64,000 nt of DNA from Inquilinus limosus_F (GCF_051487185.1 NZ_JAHVDK010000002.1:186001-250000), one strand, 5' to 3'. Counted from the first letter of the stretch, positions 51,814 to 60,439 are shown. The notes: generated by a model from the letters alone, not told the origin. Program-made: numbers and translations.

Positions 51814-52284
51814 ATGATTGCTGAGTTCGAGTTGACTGTCTCCTATACGCAGATTGTCGTCTCTGTTTCCGGCATAACGCCGCCTGAGTTTGACTGGACT
51901 GACGAGCATTTGGCTCAAGGTTTCGCATGGATGCCGACTATCGTGAGCTTTGGCGTTCCCGATCATGATGGCAAATGCCTTATCCAAGTCGAGACTGTTC
52001 CGCGAATTCAAATCGATCCGGACACTCTTTGGGCGATCCGCGTACCGTTCGATGTTCCCTCTGTGCCGCTCACAATTGGCTCCATTCTCGATGGCAAAGA
52101 TGTCAAAATACCAGAAGGTAGATACAGTTTATTTTTTGAAGCGTTGCCAGGAAATTTTGGAGAAGGGCGCGATTATGCTTTTGTCTTTCGACTCAAATTC
52201 TTCAAAAATTTAAGTCCCGATTTCAAAATTCTTAAGCAAGGCACCGAGCTTACGACGGATAAGGTTTTGCGGAGAGGTCTCTAG
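51814..52284 (+). CDS. Nin/ComJ-like nuclease inhibitor, predicted immunity protein 2
   Basis: A 156-residue paralog of the preceding gene: FDWTDEHLAQGFAWMPTIVSFG, LWAIRVPFDVPSVPLTIGS and a shared C-terminal TELTTDKVLRR. It matches the Nin block better than copy 1 does, keeping the WTDE. The gene is visibly more AT-rich than its surroundings, particularly from about 52110. The 107-base gap before it shows no further gene. A second divergent immunity copy may protect against a related NucA effector from another strain. Confidence 0.82.
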   Translation: MIAEFELTVSYTQIVVSVSGITPPEFDWTDEHLAQGFAWMPTIVSFGVPDHDGKCLIQVETVPRIQIDPDTLWAIRVPFDVPSVPLTIGSILDGKDVKIPEGRYSLFFEALPGNFGEGRDYAFVFRLKFFKNLSPDFKILKQGTELTTDKVLRRGL

Positions 52285-52308
52285 CCCGTTTGAGGGAAAC
52301 GCTTCGAC

Positions 52309-52872
52309 ATGCTCGTCGGTGACAAAATGACTCGCGAGACTCAAACCGTACCACCGCCAGGCCAGATCGGTGCAGATCGCATCGAAACCCCGCGTCTTAT
52401 TCTGCGTCCACCAGTGTATTCCGATGGCCCGGGACTGCATGCTCTTCTGTCAGATCCTGTAGTATGTCATTATAGCCCATATCTACCCTTCACAATCAGT
52501 GATACTCATTTCGCGATCGTCGAATGGCGCGAGAGCCGCCCGAAGGGCCTCCGCACCTATGTAATCGCAAATCGGTACGATCCGCGCAGCCCTATCGGTT
52601 TTCTTCAAGTAGGCCCAGATGAGGAACTGGGTGGTCTGCTGTCGCCCAAGGAAAGCGGTCAGGGTCTTGCTTCCGAAGCTCTGCGGGTGGTTGTCGAGAC
52701 GTTGGGGCTCCGGAAGGCCTGGACCATTATCGATGCGGAACACAAGGCCCTTATACACACCCTTGGAAAGGTGAATATCAGACTGGAGAGAATGCTGCCC
52801 CGATATCGAGTTCACCCTCAGATTTCCCTTGAGAAACGGGATTGCGTTCTGCTTCGCCAGCAGCCCGCGTAG
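52309..52872 (+). CDS. GNAT family N-acetyltransferase
   Basis: A 187-residue acetyltransferase-like protein with RIETPRLILRPPVYSDGPGL at the start. The acetyl-CoA motif A is degraded (LGGLLSPKESGQGLASEALR), followed by AEHKALIHTLGKVNIR. It follows the immunity genes with a 24-base gap but its role there is not known. The ATG at 52327 is an alternative start. It may be unrelated to the T6SS cassette. Confidence 0.75.
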   Translation: MLVGDKMTRETQTVPPPGQIGADRIETPRLILRPPVYSDGPGLHALLSDPVVCHYSPYLPFTISDTHFAIVEWRESRPKGLRTYVIANRYDPRSPIGFLQVGPDEELGGLLSPKESGQGLASEALRVVVETLGLRKAWTIIDAEHKALIHTLGKVNIRLERMLPRYRVHPQISLEKRDCVLLRQQPA

Positions 52873-53078
52873 GATTGAAGATCGACAGGCCGGTCATGAT
52901 TGAGGTGTTCCATGTGGCGAGCGCCTTCGAGATCCCGCTCATCGTACAGGCCGACCTCTTCGTCCTGCATGAGTGAATGGGGGCACGCCATCAGTACCAA
53001 GCCTTGCTTAAGAATCGTCCTGGCAACATTCGGTATCGAAACCGGATTCTAGATTGAACATCGAATTCTAGGGGGCTG

Positions 53079-53524
53079 ATGGATTGGATCCTGAAACCGC
53101 TTGCAGGAGTTGGAAATATCACATTCGGTATGTCACCAGACGATGTTCTGGGGATAATGGGGTATCATCAGGAAGAGCAAAAAGTGGAAGCAAAGAAAGT
53201 ATCAGTTTTGGCGACAATATATATAATAATATAAGATTTAAGTTTGGGGATGAATCTCTTTATGAAATAGGGGTCGCGCGAGGAAATAAATTTATTTCTA
53301 TATATGATGTATATGTATTCGCTGATGTCGATAGAACGGTCAATGAGCTGAAAAGCGCGTCAGCGTGGTATATGAGATGCTTGGTTTTTTTTAATCTTCG
53401 ATGAGATCGGGGTGACGCTGACAGGTTCCACGATAGAGCCGAGGAGGATCAGGCGATAACGCTATACGCTCCAGGGAGATGGGACAGGATAATTTCACGG
53501 GCAAAAGTATGGCACCAGGGCTAG
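53079..53524 (+). pseudogene. multiply frameshifted AT-rich gene, possible orphan immunity protein
   Basis: Three or four frames must be joined to read one continuous protein. ATG 53079 begins MDWILKPLAGVGNITFGMSP and DDVLGIMGYHQEEQKVE. After one frameshift near 53185 comes KESISFGDNIYNNIRFKFG with ESLYEIGVARGNKFISIYDV. A second near 53370-53400 leads to IFDEIGVTLTG, and another to EEDQAITLYAPGRWDRIISR with a TAG at 53522. The fragments are hydrophilic and similar in style to T6SS immunity proteins. The region is very AT-rich. The gene is broken as read. Confidence 0.65.
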
Positions 53525-53647
53525 CTTCGAAATCAGGGTCACAGACCGACTCGGCAGGGCTGCATCACGCTCTACCATGTCAGGTCTGGTCATAGCCGGC
53601 GTGCTCTGGATTGCGTGATCCGGAGTTGCTATAGCTTCACGCATTAG

Positions 53648-54238
53648 ATGCCCTGTCCGTCATCCGCGCCAAGGATCGCAGAATTGTCCGTCAGCCGCTC
53701 TGTGACGATCTCAGCGACGGTCGACGACTATATCAAGGCGCAGAGGCTGCACCTGATGAAGCAGTACAGGAAACCCGCTGTCCTTGCTGCTATCGCGATG
53801 TTTTCAATTATGTACATCCTGTTTCTACTTGTGATCCTGGCTGGGCCGCGAAGGTCGTATGACGCCGCGCCATATGTTCACGTCCTCTTTACCGCGTTGC
53901 TGGCGTCTCCTGTCGTGAACTACTTTTTCATTTCGCCCTTCATCAGCCGCAGGAATTTTCGGCGGCAGAAGACGCTCCATCGCCCGACGACGCTCATATG
54001 GTCCGAGGCCGGCCTCGAAACGAAGAACGAAACCGGCGAATGGCTGCTCCCGTGGAGCGATTACTACAAATGGGCCGAGAACGCGCACATGTTGCTGCTC
54101 TATGTCGGGCCCAACCTCTTTCAGTTCGTGCCGAAGCGCTGGCTGACGGCCGACCAGGTGGTTGATCTGCGCCGATGTGCTGCCGTGTTGAGCGCGCCTG
54201 CAAAGGTCACTCGGCCCACGCCGAGGCAGGGGCGGTAG
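53648..54238 (+). CDS. YcxB-like membrane protein
   Basis: A 196-residue protein with two hydrophobic segments (AVLAAIAMFSIMYILFLLVILAG at about residues 44-66, and HVLFTALLASPVVNYFFISPF at about 78-98). A C-terminal YcxB-type domain follows, recognisable from WSEAGLETKNETGEWLLPWSDYYKW and LLLYVGPNLFQFVPKRW. This last pattern is shared with the YcxB-like family, of unknown function. The start at 53648 is uncertain. It lies outside the low-GC block and is not clearly tied to the T6SS module. Confidence 0.7.
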   Translation: MPCPSSAPRIAELSVSRSVTISATVDDYIKAQRLHLMKQYRKPAVLAAIAMFSIMYILFLLVILAGPRRSYDAAPYVHVLFTALLASPVVNYFFISPFISRRNFRRQKTLHRPTTLIWSEAGLETKNETGEWLLPWSDYYKWAENAHMLLLYVGPNLFQFVPKRWLTADQVVDLRRCAAVLSAPAKVTRPTPRQGR

Positions 54239-54333
54239 GCTGACGCGCCTGATCCAGGCTGCAGGTCCGTTTCGGATGGGTGGGCGCAGTGTCGTCTTGC
54301 GTTAACCCGCGAACCTCGTTCATGATATGTTCC

Positions 54334-55131
54334 ATGAACGCTGCCTCTCCCGATCTCGACATCCCGGCCTATTGCCGCGGCCTCGCGCTGCAGCAGGTCG
54401 AGATGCTCACGCGGATCGCGGAGCTCGGCATGCGGATGGTCGAGGCCGAGGGCGCCCGCGCCATCGCCGCCCAGGCCAGGGCCGAGGCGCAGGAGGCCGG
54501 GCTGGCCTTCACCCGCTATGCTCGCACGGTGCAGCACGCCCTGGCGCTGCGCGCCCGCGCCGCCGACCGGCTCTGCGCCCTCGATCGCGCCGACCGCAAG
54601 GCTCGCCGCGCCCGCCAGCGCAACCATGTCACCGAGGCCCTCTACGCCCTGATCTGGGATCCCCGCCAGCCGACCGAGGAGCTCGACGACGCCGACCATC
54701 GCACCGGCATTCTCCACGAGCGGCTCGACGCGCTCTATCAGGATGAGGAGGATCGGATCGAGGACCGGCCGGTCGGCTCGGTCATCACCGGCCTGGCCTG
54801 CGGCCTCGGCCTGTCCGACGAATGGCGCCGCCGGGCCGCCGACTGGTCGGACCCGCCCTACCCGCCGCCGCCGACCGGCACCCCGGCCGAGATCCGGCAG
54901 CGGCGCCGGGCCCGGCTGCACGAGTTGATGCAGCGGACGCTCGACGTCATCGCCGATCGCAACAAGGTCCCCGCCCTCAAGGCCGGGATCGCGGCCCGGC
55001 TCACGGAGCCCGACATCGAGGACCTCATCCTCGCCGAACCTCCGGCCCGGGCCGCCGAACGCCTCCGCCGCTCCCTCGCCATCGACCCCGACCCCTTCGG
55101 CGACGACCCGAAGCCGCCCGATACCGGGTGA
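54334..55131 (+). CDS. hypothetical protein, helical and Arg/Ala-rich
   Basis: A 265-residue predicted cytoplasmic protein from ATG 54334. The N-terminal half is a long helical region rich in Arg and Ala (about residues 20-100). Acidic and Pro-rich stretches follow (WSDPPYPPPPTGTPAEI near residue 185). No domain is recognisable. Codon use matches the neighbours, so it is likely a real gene. The frame is open upstream to 54280. It is convergent with nothing and is followed by a 174-base gap with palindromes before mscS. Confidence 0.6.
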   Translation: MNAASPDLDIPAYCRGLALQQVEMLTRIAELGMRMVEAEGARAIAAQARAEAQEAGLAFTRYARTVQHALALRARAADRLCALDRADRKARRARQRNHVTEALYALIWDPRQPTEELDDADHRTGILHERLDALYQDEEDRIEDRPVGSVITGLACGLGLSDEWRRRAADWSDPPYPPPPTGTPAEIRQRRRARLHELMQRTLDVIADRNKVPALKAGIAARLTEPDIEDLILAEPPARAAERLRRSLAIDPDPFGDDPKPPDTG

Positions 55132-55211
55132 CGGCCGGCCTTTCCCCGGCCTCAAAAAGGAAGGGGAGGGGCTCGGCGCCGCAGGCGACGGGAGGGTGAA
55201 GGAGGGCTCCA

Positions 55212-55270
55212 GCGGGGATCGATCCCCGCCGCGATGTGTTAGCGAAAATGACGCCCGCCCTTCGCGGGCG
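55212..55270. promoter_or_regulatory. palindrome and hairpin upstream of the MscS gene
   Basis: A perfect 18-base palindrome GCGGGGATCGATCCCCGC lies at 55212-55229. A second stem, CGCCCGC (55252-55258) with GCGGGCG (55264-55270), lies 36 bases before the mscS ATG. They could be a terminator for the preceding gene or a regulatory site; a choice is not possible from the sequence. Confidence 0.45.
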
Positions 55271-55305
55271 GCTCCGCCCGACACCGCAGGACACCCGGAC
55301 CGCCG

Positions 55306-56121
55306 ATGATCAATTTCGACAGCCTGTGGGCGCTGTTCGTCTTTTACGGCCTGAACGTGCTCTACGCGGTCGTGCTGCTCGGCCTCGGCTGGTGGCTGGC
55401 GCGGTCCGTCGAGCGATGGCTGCTGCGCCTCGCCGCCCGCACCCGGCATGTCGACCCGACGATCGCCGACTTTCTGGCGTCGCTGGCGCGCTACCTGGTG
55501 CTCGCGGTCGTCGTCATCGCGGTGCTGCAGATCTTCGGTATCCAGACCACCAGCCTGGTGGCGGTGCTGGGCGCCGCCTCCCTGGCCATCGGCCTGGCGC
55601 TGCAGGGCACGCTGTCGAATCTCGCGGCCGGCGTCATGCTGTTGATCTTCCGGCCGTTCAAGATCGGCGACGCGGTCGAGGTCGCGGGCAAGGTCGGCAC
55701 GGTGCGGTCGCTGTCGCTGTTCATGACCGAGCTGGTGACGCCGGCCAACGTCCAGATCCTGCTGCCGAACGGCTCGGTCTGGGGGGCCGCCATCGTTAAC
55801 ACCTCGACCTATCCCGGGCCGGCGAAGATGGATCTGGCCTTCCTGGCGCCGGCCGGCCCGGCGGGCGAGGAATTGGCGCGCGAGATCGTCGCCGCGCTCA
55901 AGGCCGATCCGCGCCTGGTGCCGGGGGCGGAGCCGAGCGTCGTCGTGTCGAAGCTGGTCGACCTGTCGAAACCGGGCGCCGGGGTGGTGGAGCTGACGGT
56001 CAGCGCCCCCGTGGCCACGGCCGATGTCGGCGCGGTCAAATCGGCGCTGATGGAACGGATCAATACGAGCATGGGACGCCTGATCCCGAGCGGCCTTGCC
56101 TCGGGCGGCAGCGCCCCCTAA
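55306..56121 (+). CDS. small-conductance mechanosensitive channel (MscS family)
   Basis: A 271-residue inner-membrane channel with three N-terminal membrane segments. The pore-lining TM3 has the Gly/Ala pattern VLGAASLAIGLALQGTLSNLAAGVML, followed by the beta domain FRPFKIGDAVEVAGKVGTV and QILLPNGSVWGAAIVN. It gates in response to membrane tension and releases solutes on osmotic downshock. Length is close to E. coli MscS. argS starts 33 bases after its stop. Confidence 0.93.
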   Translation: MINFDSLWALFVFYGLNVLYAVVLLGLGWWLARSVERWLLRLAARTRHVDPTIADFLASLARYLVLAVVVIAVLQIFGIQTTSLVAVLGAASLAIGLALQGTLSNLAAGVMLLIFRPFKIGDAVEVAGKVGTVRSLSLFMTELVTPANVQILLPNGSVWGAAIVNTSTYPGPAKMDLAFLAPAGPAGEELAREIVAALKADPRLVPGAEPSVVVSKLVDLSKPGAGVVELTVSAPVATADVGAVKSALMERINTSMGRLIPSGLASGGSAP

Positions 56122-56154
56122 AACCCGCGGGGCAAACCGGAAGAACCCGCCCGC

Positions 56155-57921
56155 ATGTCCTCGCTCGCCTCGAAGCTGACCGAAACCGTCGCCGCCGCCT
56201 TCGCCGCGGAGGGGCTGCCGCCGGAATTCGGCCTCGTCACCGTCTCGAACCGGCCGGATCTCGGTCAGTTCCAGTGCAACGGCGCGCTCGCCGCGGCGAA
56301 GCAGGCGCGCGCCAATCCGCGCGAGATCGCGCAGCGTGTCGCCGACCGGCTGGCGGCGAATCCGGATTTCGACAACGTCTCGCTGGCGGGCCCTGGCTTC
56401 ATCAACCTGTCGTTGACCGACATCGCCATCGCCGCGCACGCCGATACCCAGGCGCGCGACGAGCGGCTCGGCGTGCCGCTGGCCGATCCGCCGCGCCGGG
56501 TGGTGCTGGATTATGGCGGGCCGAACGTCGCCAAGCCGATGCATGTCGGCCATCTCCGCGCCTCGATCATTGGCGACAGCCTGCGCCGCCTGTTCCTGTT
56601 CGCCGGCGACGAGGCGATCGGCGACGTGCATATGGGCGACTGGGGCACGCCGATGGGCATGGTGATCAGCGAGATCGCCCGCCGGGATCCGCAGCAGCCC
56701 TATTTCGACCCGGACTACACCGGCCCCTATCCTGAGGAGAGCCCGGTGACGATGGAGGACCTCGAGGTCCTGTACCCGGCCGCGGCCCAGGCGTCAAAGG
56801 CCGATCCGGCGCGGATGGAGGAGAGCCGCCGGGCGACCGCGGAGCTGCAGGCCGGCCGCCCCGGCTACCGGGCGCTGTGGCAGCATTTCTTCGACGTCTC
56901 GGTCGCCGGCATGAAGCGCGAATTCGACGCGCTCGGCGTGCAGTTTGACCTGTGGAAGGGCGAGGCCGCCGTCCACGACCTGATCGAGCCGATGGTCGAG
57001 GCGCTGAAGGCCAAGGGCCTGGCCGAGATCGACGAGGGCGCCGTCATCGTCCGGGTCGCCGAGCCGGACGACAAGACCGAGATGCCGCCCCTGATCCTGG
57101 TCAAGTCGGACGGCGCGGTGATGTACGGCACCACTGACCTCGCCACCATCGTCGACCGGGTGCGGACGCTCGACCCCGACCTGATGCTCTACATCGTCGA
57201 CCAGCGCCAGGCGCTGCATTTCGAGCAGGTGTTCCGCGCCGCCCGCAAGGCCGGGCTGAACGGCAAGGCGGGGATGGAGCATCTCGGCTTCGGTACCATG
57301 AACGGGCCGGACGGCAAGCCGTTCAAGACCCGCGCCGGCGGGGTGATGAAGCTGTACGACCTGCTCGACACCGCCACCGAGATGGCGCTGAAGCGGCTGG
57401 AGGAGGCGAAGCTCGCCGAAGGCTATCCGGAGGAGGAGCGGCGCGAGATCGCCCGCCGGGTCGGCATCGCCGCGGTGAAGTTCGCCGACCTGTCGAATCA
57501 CCGGGTCTCGAACTACGTCTTCGACCTCGACCGCATGCTGCGCTTCGAGGGCAAGACCGGGCCGTATCTGCAATACGCCGCGGTGCGCATCAAGTCGATG
57601 CTGCGCCGGGCCGAGGCCGAGGGCATCGCGCCGGGCAGCATTCTGCCGGCGGTGAACGAGGCCGACCGGGCGCTGATGCTGCAGCTGGCGCAGCTGCCCG
57701 ACGCCGTCCGTAGCGCCTATGACAAGCGGGCGCCGAACGAGCTGTGCGACTTCGCCTATGCCCTGGCGCGGGAGTTCAGCCGCTTCTACGACGCCTGCCA
57801 TGTGCTGAGCGAGCCGGACGCGGCGCGCCGCGCCTCCTGGCTCGGCCTGGCGGCGCTGACCCTGCGCCAGCTCGAACGGGTGCTCGGCCTGCTCGGAATC
57901 GAAATTCCGGAGCGTATGTAA
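56155..57921 (+). CDS. argS: arginine--tRNA ligase
   Basis: A 588-residue class I aminoacyl-tRNA synthetase attaching arginine to its tRNA. The HIGH-type motif is HVGH (130-133), in GPNVAKPMHVGHLRASIIG. The N-terminal additional domain is seen as NPREIAQRVADRLAANP. The C-terminal anticodon-binding DALR domain ends FSRFYDACHVLSEPDAARRA. As in many ArgRS, a canonical KMSKS is not visible; the equivalent region reads GKPFKTRAGGVMKLYDLL. Length is normal. It sits alone between mscS and a DUF3141 gene. Confidence 0.95.
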   Translation: MSSLASKLTETVAAAFAAEGLPPEFGLVTVSNRPDLGQFQCNGALAAAKQARANPREIAQRVADRLAANPDFDNVSLAGPGFINLSLTDIAIAAHADTQARDERLGVPLADPPRRVVLDYGGPNVAKPMHVGHLRASIIGDSLRRLFLFAGDEAIGDVHMGDWGTPMGMVISEIARRDPQQPYFDPDYTGPYPEESPVTMEDLEVLYPAAAQASKADPARMEESRRATAELQAGRPGYRALWQHFFDVSVAGMKREFDALGVQFDLWKGEAAVHDLIEPMVEALKAKGLAEIDEGAVIVRVAEPDDKTEMPPLILVKSDGAVMYGTTDLATIVDRVRTLDPDLMLYIVDQRQALHFEQVFRAARKAGLNGKAGMEHLGFGTMNGPDGKPFKTRAGGVMKLYDLLDTATEMALKRLEEAKLAEGYPEEERREIARRVGIAAVKFADLSNHRVSNYVFDLDRMLRFEGKTGPYLQYAAVRIKSMLRRAEAEGIAPGSILPAVNEADRALMLQLAQLPDAVRSAYDKRAPNELCDFAYALAREFSRFYDACHVLSEPDAARRASWLGLAALTLRQLERVLGLLGIEIPERM

Positions 57922-57961
57922 ACGAACAAATCTGGTGTATCGTCCGACCAAAGGCGGAACG

Positions 57962-58025
57962 ACGGGGTAAGCCCCGTGGTTTAGCATTGGGGCAGAAAGC
58001 CCCTGCCGCGGACCGTCGTCCGCGG
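57962..58025 (+). promoter_or_regulatory. three tandem hairpins upstream of the DUF3141 gene
   Basis: Stems are ACGGGG/CCCCGT with loop TAAG (57962-57977), GGGGC/GCCCC with loop AGAAA (57989-58003), and CCGCGGAC/GTCCGCGG with loop CGTC (58006-58025). They fill nearly all of the 121-base gap between argS and the next gene, and end 18 bases before its start, next to its ribosome binding site. The order and loops suggest a structured mRNA leader or an attenuator. No known riboswitch class was recognised. Confidence 0.55.
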
Positions 58026-58042
58026 TCGAAGGAAGAGGACGG

Positions 58043-60277
58043 GTGATCATGACGGGTACTGCCGACCGAAGCGCGGCGCTCAGTGCCGCCTGGGCCGAGC
58101 CCTGGGCATCTGCCGTCGAATACTGGGTCGATGCGGCGCAGCGCAGCGTGCTGTTCTGGGACGTGATGCGCCAGCGCGGCAACCAGTATCTGGCGCATGC
58201 GGCCGATCCGACGCCGCATGTTCTGTCCTACGAGTTCGAGCTGATCCTCGACGGCCGCACGCTGGAGCGGCCCTGCAACTACATGCTGGTGCGAATCGTG
58301 CCGCCCGAAGGCGTGACGGTCGACCCGAACAAGCGGCCCTTCGTCATCATCGACCCGCGCGCCGGCCACGGGCCGGGAATCGGCGGCATGAAGCCGGAAA
58401 GCCAGATCGGCCGCGCCCTGCGCGCCGGCCACCCCTGCTATTTCATCGGCTTCCTGCCGGTGCCGGTGGCCGGCCAGACGCTGGAGGATATCGGCCGCGC
58501 CCAGGCCGAGTTCCTGCGCATCGTCGCCGAGCGCCATCCGAAGGCCGAGGGCAAGCCCTGTGTCATGGGCAACTGCCAGGCCGGCTGGGCGCTGGCGATG
58601 CTGGCCGCGGTCAAGCCCGACATCGTCGGGCCGATGATCCTGGCCGGCGCGCCGCTGTCCTACTGGGACGGGCCGCGCGGCAAGAACCCGATGCGCTATC
58701 TCGGCGGCCTCGCCGGCGGCGGCTGGCCGGCGGCGCTGGCCAGCGACCTCGGCAACGGCCGCTACGACGGCGCCCATCTGGTGCAGAACTTCGAGAGCCT
58801 GAACCCGGCCAACACGCTGTGGTCGAAGCAGTACAACCTGTACCGCAAGGTCGACACCGAGGCGCCGCGCTATCTCAGTTTCGAGAAGTGGTGGGGCGGC
58901 TATGTCCAGCTCAACGCCAACGAGATCGAGACCATCACCGAGGACCTGTTCGTCGGCGACAAGCTGACGGCGGGGCAGGTCGAGATCTCCGGCGGCCGCA
59001 AGATCGACCTGCGCAACATCACCTCGCCGATCGTCGTGTTCTGCTCGCAGGGCGACAACATCACCCCGCCGCAGCAGGCGCTGGGCTGGATCCTCGACCT
59101 GTACGACTCGACCGACGACATCGTCGCCAACGGCCAGACCATCATCTACGCCATCCACGACGACATCGGCCATCTCGGCATCTTCGTCTCCGGCCGAGTC
59201 GCGGCGAAGGAGCACAACGAGTTCATCCAGAACATCGATCTGATCGACACGCTGGCGCCCGGCCTGTACGAGGCGGTGATCGTCGAGAAGCAGGCGGACG
59301 ACCCGAATGCCGGGCTGATCCGCGGCGACCATGTGGTGCGGTTCGAGGCGCGCAGCATCAACGACCTGCGCGCGCTCGGCATCAACAATGCCGAGGAGGA
59401 CAAGGCCTTCGCCACCGCAGCGCGGGTGTCGGAGATCAACCGCGCGCTTTACACCTCGACGGCCCGGCCGATGGTTCAGGCGCTGGCCAGCGAGCCGGCG
59501 GCGGAGCTGGGGCGGCGGCTGAGCCCGGCGCGGCTGCAGTACTCGCTGTTCTCGAACCGCAACCCGGCGATGCTGCCGGTGGCGCTCGCGGCCGAGCAGG
59601 TGCGCGAGAACCGCCGCCCGGCGGCGCCGGACAACCCGTTCCTGGCCTTCCAGGACCTAGTGTCGAGCCAGATCGTGACCGCGCTGGACGGCTGGCGCGA
59701 CCTGCGCGACCGCTGGATCGAGAGCAGCTTCTACGCGCTCTACGGCAACCCGGTGCTGCAGGCGATGCTCGGCATCGGCGACGGCACCCTGGCCGAGCGC
59801 CGCCCGCCGCGCCGGGGCGAGCCGGAGGAGGAGCGGGAGGCGCTGCGCGGCAAGGTCGCCGAGGGCGACATCCGCGCCGCCGTGCTGCGCGCCATCCTCT
59901 ACGTCATCTGGCCGATGCGGGCGGTGGACGAGCGCGGCTTCGCCACGCTGCGCCAGCTCACTGCCGACCAACTGCCGGGCCACTGGGGCTCGCTGGCCGA
60001 GTTCAAGGCGGCGATGCGCGGGCAGTACCTGATCCTGCGCTGGCTGCCGGAGGAGGCGATGAAGACGCTGCCGGGCCTGCTGCCGGCGGATGCCGAGACC
60101 CGCTCCCGCGCCTTCGCGGTGATCGAGGCCGTGGTCTCCGCCGCCGGCCCGGTCGCGGGCGAGGTCAAGCTGCGGCTCGAGCGGATGCGCGAAGCCTTCA
60201 TCGGGACCGCGCCAGCCAAGCCCGCCGCCACGACGCGCCGTGGCCGCACCGGACGGACGCTGAAGGTGGTGAAGTAG
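58043..60277 (+). CDS. DUF3141 domain protein, PhaC-like alpha/beta hydrolase
   Basis: A 744-residue soluble protein of the DUF3141 family. The alpha/beta hydrolase domain spans about residues 90-420; the nucleophile elbow is MGNCQAGW (Cys178, lipase-box type as in poly-hydroxyalkanoate synthases, with GxCxxG). The acid and His positions may be SQGDNITPP and HDDIGHLGIF. The C-terminal ~300 residues are helical. Relation to polyhydroxyalkanoate synthesis is by fold; the true function is unknown. GTG 58043 and ATG 58049 are both usable starts, preceded by GGAAGAGGA. Confidence 0.85.
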   Translation: MIMTGTADRSAALSAAWAEPWASAVEYWVDAAQRSVLFWDVMRQRGNQYLAHAADPTPHVLSYEFELILDGRTLERPCNYMLVRIVPPEGVTVDPNKRPFVIIDPRAGHGPGIGGMKPESQIGRALRAGHPCYFIGFLPVPVAGQTLEDIGRAQAEFLRIVAERHPKAEGKPCVMGNCQAGWALAMLAAVKPDIVGPMILAGAPLSYWDGPRGKNPMRYLGGLAGGGWPAALASDLGNGRYDGAHLVQNFESLNPANTLWSKQYNLYRKVDTEAPRYLSFEKWWGGYVQLNANEIETITEDLFVGDKLTAGQVEISGGRKIDLRNITSPIVVFCSQGDNITPPQQALGWILDLYDSTDDIVANGQTIIYAIHDDIGHLGIFVSGRVAAKEHNEFIQNIDLIDTLAPGLYEAVIVEKQADDPNAGLIRGDHVVRFEARSINDLRALGINNAEEDKAFATAARVSEINRALYTSTARPMVQALASEPAAELGRRLSPARLQYSLFSNRNPAMLPVALAAEQVRENRRPAAPDNPFLAFQDLVSSQIVTALDGWRDLRDRWIESSFYALYGNPVLQAMLGIGDGTLAERRPPRRGEPEEEREALRGKVAEGDIRAAVLRAILYVIWPMRAVDERGFATLRQLTADQLPGHWGSLAEFKAAMRGQYLILRWLPEEAMKTLPGLLPADAETRSRAFAVIEAVVSAAGPVAGEVKLRLERMREAFIGTAPAKPAATTRRGRTGRTLKVVK

Positions 60278-60301
60278 AGGAGCATAGAAACCCCCTCTCA
60301 C

Positions 60302-60389
60302 CGTCATTGCGAGGGGGCGAAGCCGACGAAGCAATCCATGCCTCCGTTCGAGCTGCGCCATGGATTGTTTCGCTGCGCTCGCAATGACG
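60302..60389. repeat. dispersed intergenic palindrome, GTCAT...ATGAC type
   Basis: Inverted ends CGTCATTGCGAG (60302-60313) and CTCGCAATGACG (60378-60389), with inner arms GAAGCAATCCATG and CATGGATTGTTTC. It lies just after the DUF3141 stop. Confidence 0.8.
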
Positions 60390-60439
60390 GCATTCCGAGG
60401 CCTTGCTTGGGGCGTCAGCGGTCTGGGTGAGTGTCCTTT

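Noticed and set aside
52897..52974. Short ORF MIEVFHVASAFEIPLIVQAD...
   Set aside because: Only 25 codons, no ribosome binding site and no recognised family; possibly a remnant but not supportable as a gene.
53084..53404. 106-codon ORF as an intact gene
   Set aside because: Its first third is out of frame with MDWILKPLAG at 53079, which reads as the true N-terminus; the ORF ends in a frameshifted tail.
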